DNA of 64,000 nt from Desulfobacteraceae bacterium UBA2245 (GTDB taxonomy: Bacteria; Desulfobacterota; Desulfobacteria; Desulfobacterales; UBA2245), in the NCBI GenBank assembly GCA_002347265.1, contig DDYB01000012.1:1-64000 (forward strand), written 5' to 3'. The translations under genes were made by a program, and so were the position numbers. The notes under the pieces are model-generated. The model made no database searches and was not told the origin of the DNA. It saw nothing but the letters and a program-made list of their open reading frames with translations. Positions within the stretch are counted from its first letter, which is position 1; each line of letters opens with the position of its first letter. This document shows positions 61,983 to 64,000 of this stretch, piece after piece.

Positions 61983-62549
61983 ATGTACTGTGAGAGATAC
62001 CGGTGCGAGATGTCTGTGGACGTCTGCCTGGCCAGGCAGAAGAAGGCCGCAGCCGGCCATGCCGGAAAAATCGTCAACTTTGCAATAATGCACGGAAGCA
62101 TAGACCCGGGCTGCATCCACTGCGCCCAGGGAAAGGAGATACAGAAAATGGGTGGGGATACCGAACGGAAGTGCCGCAAGTGCGGAGATACCAAGCCGAT
62201 CAAACAGTTCAGGCTCAATAAGCAGTGCTCCGGCGGACGGGAATGGACCTGCCGGGCATGCCGGAAAATAACGGATGATGAACGCACAGCGGCCAGAAAA
62301 CTGGCTGCCGGGGAAGCGGCCGAGGCGATAGCGATTCCCGCCGCCATGACGCCCGCCGGGGTCGAGCCCATCGAGCCGGCCGAAATCGGGATCCCGATTG
62401 CGGGTGACGCTCCGGCGCCGCCCGAAACGGAGACCAGCCCGAACAACCTGAAGATAGTCAACGCGATGGACGCTCGTTGCTTTGAAGATTTCATAGAAAC
62501 CAAGACGGGCTGCTCAATTGCCAAAGCGGGTGCCTGGAACGGGAGCTGA
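61983..62549 (+). CDS. Zinc-ribbon phage protein
   Basis: This 188-residue protein has several cysteine pairs: CERYRCEMSVDVCLARQ and CIHCAQGKE at the N-terminus, then CRKCGDTKPIKQF and TCRACRK, a layout common to small phage proteins that bind zinc. The middle is Ala/Pro/Glu-rich and disordered. The last ~20 residues look unrelated to a neighbouring frame (62531-62640) that also reads sensibly, so a frameshift near 62520 is possible. Confidence 0.55.
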   Translation: MYCERYRCEMSVDVCLARQKKAAAGHAGKIVNFAIMHGSIDPGCIHCAQGKEIQKMGGDTERKCRKCGDTKPIKQFRLNKQCSGGREWTCRACRKITDDERTAARKLAAGEAAEAIAIPAAMTPAGVEPIEPAEIGIPIAGDAPAPPETETSPNNLKIVNAMDARCFEDFIETKTGCSIAKAGAWNGS

Positions 62550-62615
62550 CCGACGAGCAGGCGGCGGCAATGTGCCTGGTCAGCCAGAGCATCACCGACG
62601 TGTTGAAGGGAGCGG

Positions 62616-62798
62616 ATGGACAAGCTGCTGGCAGAGATTGACCAGGTGGGAGAGGCGGCCGCGAGGCTGCCGGACGCCTTCGCCCTGGAAGAATTTGCGC
62701 GGATCGAGCGGCGCATCCTGGACCGGCTGAGGGATCACCGGCAGGTGGTGGCCGTGAGGATGCGGATGCAGACAGAGGGGTGTGATGGACATTGTTAG
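62616..62798 (+). CDS. Small acidic helical phage protein
   Basis: This 60-residue protein (MDKLLAEIDQVGEAAARLPDAF..., Glu/Arg-rich) has a GAAGGGAG ribosome site. It fits the packed layout. No motif. Confidence 0.5.
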   Translation: MDKLLAEIDQVGEAAARLPDAFALEEFARIERRILDRLRDHRQVVAVRMRMQTEGCDGHC

Positions 62799-62836
62799 AG
62801 GGCTGAGGGCTGAAACCTGAGACCTGAGGAGGGGCA

Positions 62837-63031
62837 TTGGAAAACTTCATTGATACGCTAAAGCGCAAACAGGTTCTCCGGCCGGACGAGGTGGCATCCG
62901 CGATGCGGGTCAGCCGTTCCACGGTGTACCGGCTGATCGAGGCGGGCGATGTGCCTGTCGTGGTGGACCGGAAACCCTACCGGATACCGGGCGTATGGCT
63001 GCGGAACAAATTGGAGGAGGAGGTGCGATGA
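62837..63031 (+). CDS. Excisionase-like small HTH protein
   Basis: This 64-residue protein contains a MerR/Xis-type helix-turn-helix (LRPDEVASAMRVSRSTVYRLIEAGDVPVV, then YRIPGVWLRNKLEEE), the excisionase/HTH_17 pattern. GAGGAGGGG precedes a TTG start at 62837. It may be an excision or gene-control factor. The stop overlaps the next ATG. Confidence 0.75.
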   Translation: MENFIDTLKRKQVLRPDEVASAMRVSRSTVYRLIEAGDVPVVVDRKPYRIPGVWLRNKLEEEVR

Positions 63032-63201
63032 AACCCAAGACGGCAAGACGGATACTGAAGAAAAAGGCCTGGGAAATAGCGGAATTGAATACTGGCGCGT
63101 CTGTGAGAGGCAAACGCTGGCTGCGCCGGCTGGAGGCCAAGTGCCTGCGGATCGTGGCGGACGACAAAATGGACAAGGTATTCAGGAGGCGCGCGGCATG
63201 A
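63028..63201 (+). CDS. Small basic phage protein
   Basis: This 57-residue Lys/Arg-rich protein (MKPKTARRILKKKAWEIAEL...) has GGAGGAGG before the ATG, which overlaps the previous stop as ATGA. No motif; it may bind nucleic acid. Confidence 0.55.
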   Translation: MKPKTARRILKKKAWEIAELNTGASVRGKRWLRRLEAKCLRIVADDKMDKVFRRRAA

Positions 63202-63722
63202 GACTCGTCTGCCCGGAATGCGGCGCGTTGGCCTCGGCAACGGCCTGGGCCAACGACGCCAGCGTAAGACAGTTTTTGAAGATCGCCCTGGAATTGCCCT
63301 GGGCGATCTCGTCCAGGGCGCTGCCCTACATCGCCCTGTTCCGGCCGTCGGTCAAGCGGGGCCTGGCCTGGGACAAGAGCCTGCGCCTGATCGGCGAGCT
63401 GGCAGAGCTGAACCGGGAGACGCATATCCAGTGGGACGGCAAACCGGCCAGGCCGATTCACGCCGAGATCTGGGGCCAGGCCCTGGAGGCGATCATTCAG
63501 CGCCCGCCCCGAAAGCTGCCCCTGGCCTCGCACGGATATTTAAAATCTATCGCCTACGACCTGGCCGACGAGTCGGACCGGCGCCGGGAGGTGCAGCACA
63601 ACCAGGCCGAAGCGTCCGGATCCCTTCGTGCGGATCTGGCGGCGGAGCGCGCCGAAAAGCCCGCCTCCCCGGAGGCGGTGTCGGCCATGATGGAAAAATG
63701 GCGATCAAGGAGGAGATCATGA
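63198..63722 (+). CDS. Phage protein with N-terminal zinc motif
   Basis: This 174-residue protein opens with LVCPECGALASATAWANDASVRQFLKIALELP, a two-cysteine knuckle and helices, followed by a helical, replication-accessory-like body (SLRLIGELAELNRETHIQWDGKPARP, AEIWGQALEAIIQRPP) and a charged tail. AGGAGG precedes the ATG. The family is not named here. Confidence 0.6.
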   Translation: MRLVCPECGALASATAWANDASVRQFLKIALELPWAISSRALPYIALFRPSVKRGLAWDKSLRLIGELAELNRETHIQWDGKPARPIHAEIWGQALEAIIQRPPRKLPLASHGYLKSIAYDLADESDRRREVQHNQAEASGSLRADLAAERAEKPASPEAVSAMMEKWRSRRRS

Positions 63723-63913
63723 ACGGATTGACCATAGTTATACTGGCCGTCGCCGCCGTGTTTGCGGCCGCGATCTGTGGAATGAAACTGGTCGATATGT
63801 TGTTCGGCCGCGTTCGGTCGATGGATATGATCATCGCCGCGGTGCTCGGCGCAGTGGCGTTTGCCGCCGGCAGCGCAGCGCTAAAAATGGCCGCGACGGC
63901 CATAGCGGGGTGA
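63719..63913 (+). CDS. Small two-helix membrane protein (holin-like)
   Basis: This 64-residue protein has two hydrophobic helices (LTIVILAVAAVFAAAICGMKLV and MIIAAVLGAVAFAAGSAALKMAA) separated by a short basic loop. That is the shape of small phage holins, but genes of this build also serve other roles. AAGGAGG precedes the ATG, which overlaps the previous stop. Confidence 0.55.
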   Translation: MNGLTIVILAVAAVFAAAICGMKLVDMLFGRVRSMDMIIAAVLGAVAFAAGSAALKMAATAIAG

Positions 63914-64000
63914 GAAGCAGATGATTCGTATTAATTGCCGCAGCCCCACTTTTTAAGCGTTGGGGGCGCAAAAAATCCCTACTCCGCGGCGCCAGAGCGG
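63914..64000 (+). other. Window edge within prophage
   Basis: An ATG at 63921 opens only an 11-codon frame (MIRINCRSPTF) before TAA. Small Com-type zinc proteins of Mu-like phages begin in a similar way (MIRIxC), so a broken or frameshifted com-like gene is conceivable. The window ends too soon to tell. Confidence 0.2.

Larger units (their letters stand above)
53857..64000 (+). mobile_element. Mu-like transposable prophage, left part
   Basis: The element begins with 5'-TG at 53857, inside a WD40 blade of the host gene. Gene order follows the Mu plan: leftward repressor, rightward Ner-like gene, transposase A, ATPase B, small early genes, Gam, GemA, further small genes. Genes are tightly overlapped and GC-richer than the host. 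The right end, structural genes and the 5-bp target duplication are outside the window. Confidence 0.9.

Overview
The window looks like a chromosomal segment of a Gram-negative anaerobe, most likely a sulfate-reducer-type Desulfobacterota. This is inferred, not measured. The reasons are LPS synthesis (kdsB), lipoproteins with lipoboxes, an OmpA-type anchor, LarB, a fused ChlI/ChlD chelatase motor, a two-ACT SerB, and the overall gene style.

Positions 1-23,853 are ordinary core genome: an SLC13-type permease, HU, larB, kdsB, efp, a TrpF-like barrel, guaA with a coiled-coil membrane protein, an OmpA/VWA lipoprotein, a SulP permease, an ACP-fabF-fabH fatty-acid cluster, a Mg-chelatase-like AAA-VWA protein, serB, a DUF2959 lipoprotein, a DMT exporter and typA/bipA.

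Positions 23,854-53,856 are an accessory, defence-island-like region. In order it holds: a Cys-rich protein; a TPR protein with a C-terminal membrane anchor; a 1435-aa DUF4062-STAND NTPase-beta-propeller protein; a three-gene TIR plus membrane-protein operon; a divergent, sigma-54-controlled AAA/vWA cluster (degenerate NUDIX-cupin, sigma-54 activator, ClpB-like AAA, MoxR-like AAA with a detached lid gene, vWA protein, unknown helical protein); a membrane-anchored FG-GAP-like protein; a RelA/SpoT-TPR-SLOG-RyR fusion coupled to a NUDIX hydrolase; a GH17-like lipoprotein; a membrane protein; and a WD40 gene. The AAA/vWA cluster and the RelA/SpoT-SLOG-RyR-NUDIX pair are the best candidates for little-described systems. 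Two inverted copies of a ~145-bp interspersed repeat lie at 19,164 and 44,442.

Positions 53,857-64,000 are the left ~10 kb of a Mu-like transposable prophage, GC-richer than its host. Its left end (5'-TG) can be placed at 53,857 because it interrupts a WD40 repeat in mid-codon-run. Visible features are three direct repeats that look like transposase sites, an inward-facing terminator, four 11-bp phased repeats, a leftward repressor with paired CTC-N8-GAG operators, a Ner/Cro-like gene, a ParB-like gene carrying three consecutive palindromes, MuA, MuB, Gam, GemA and a run of small overlapping early genes. The right end is outside the window.
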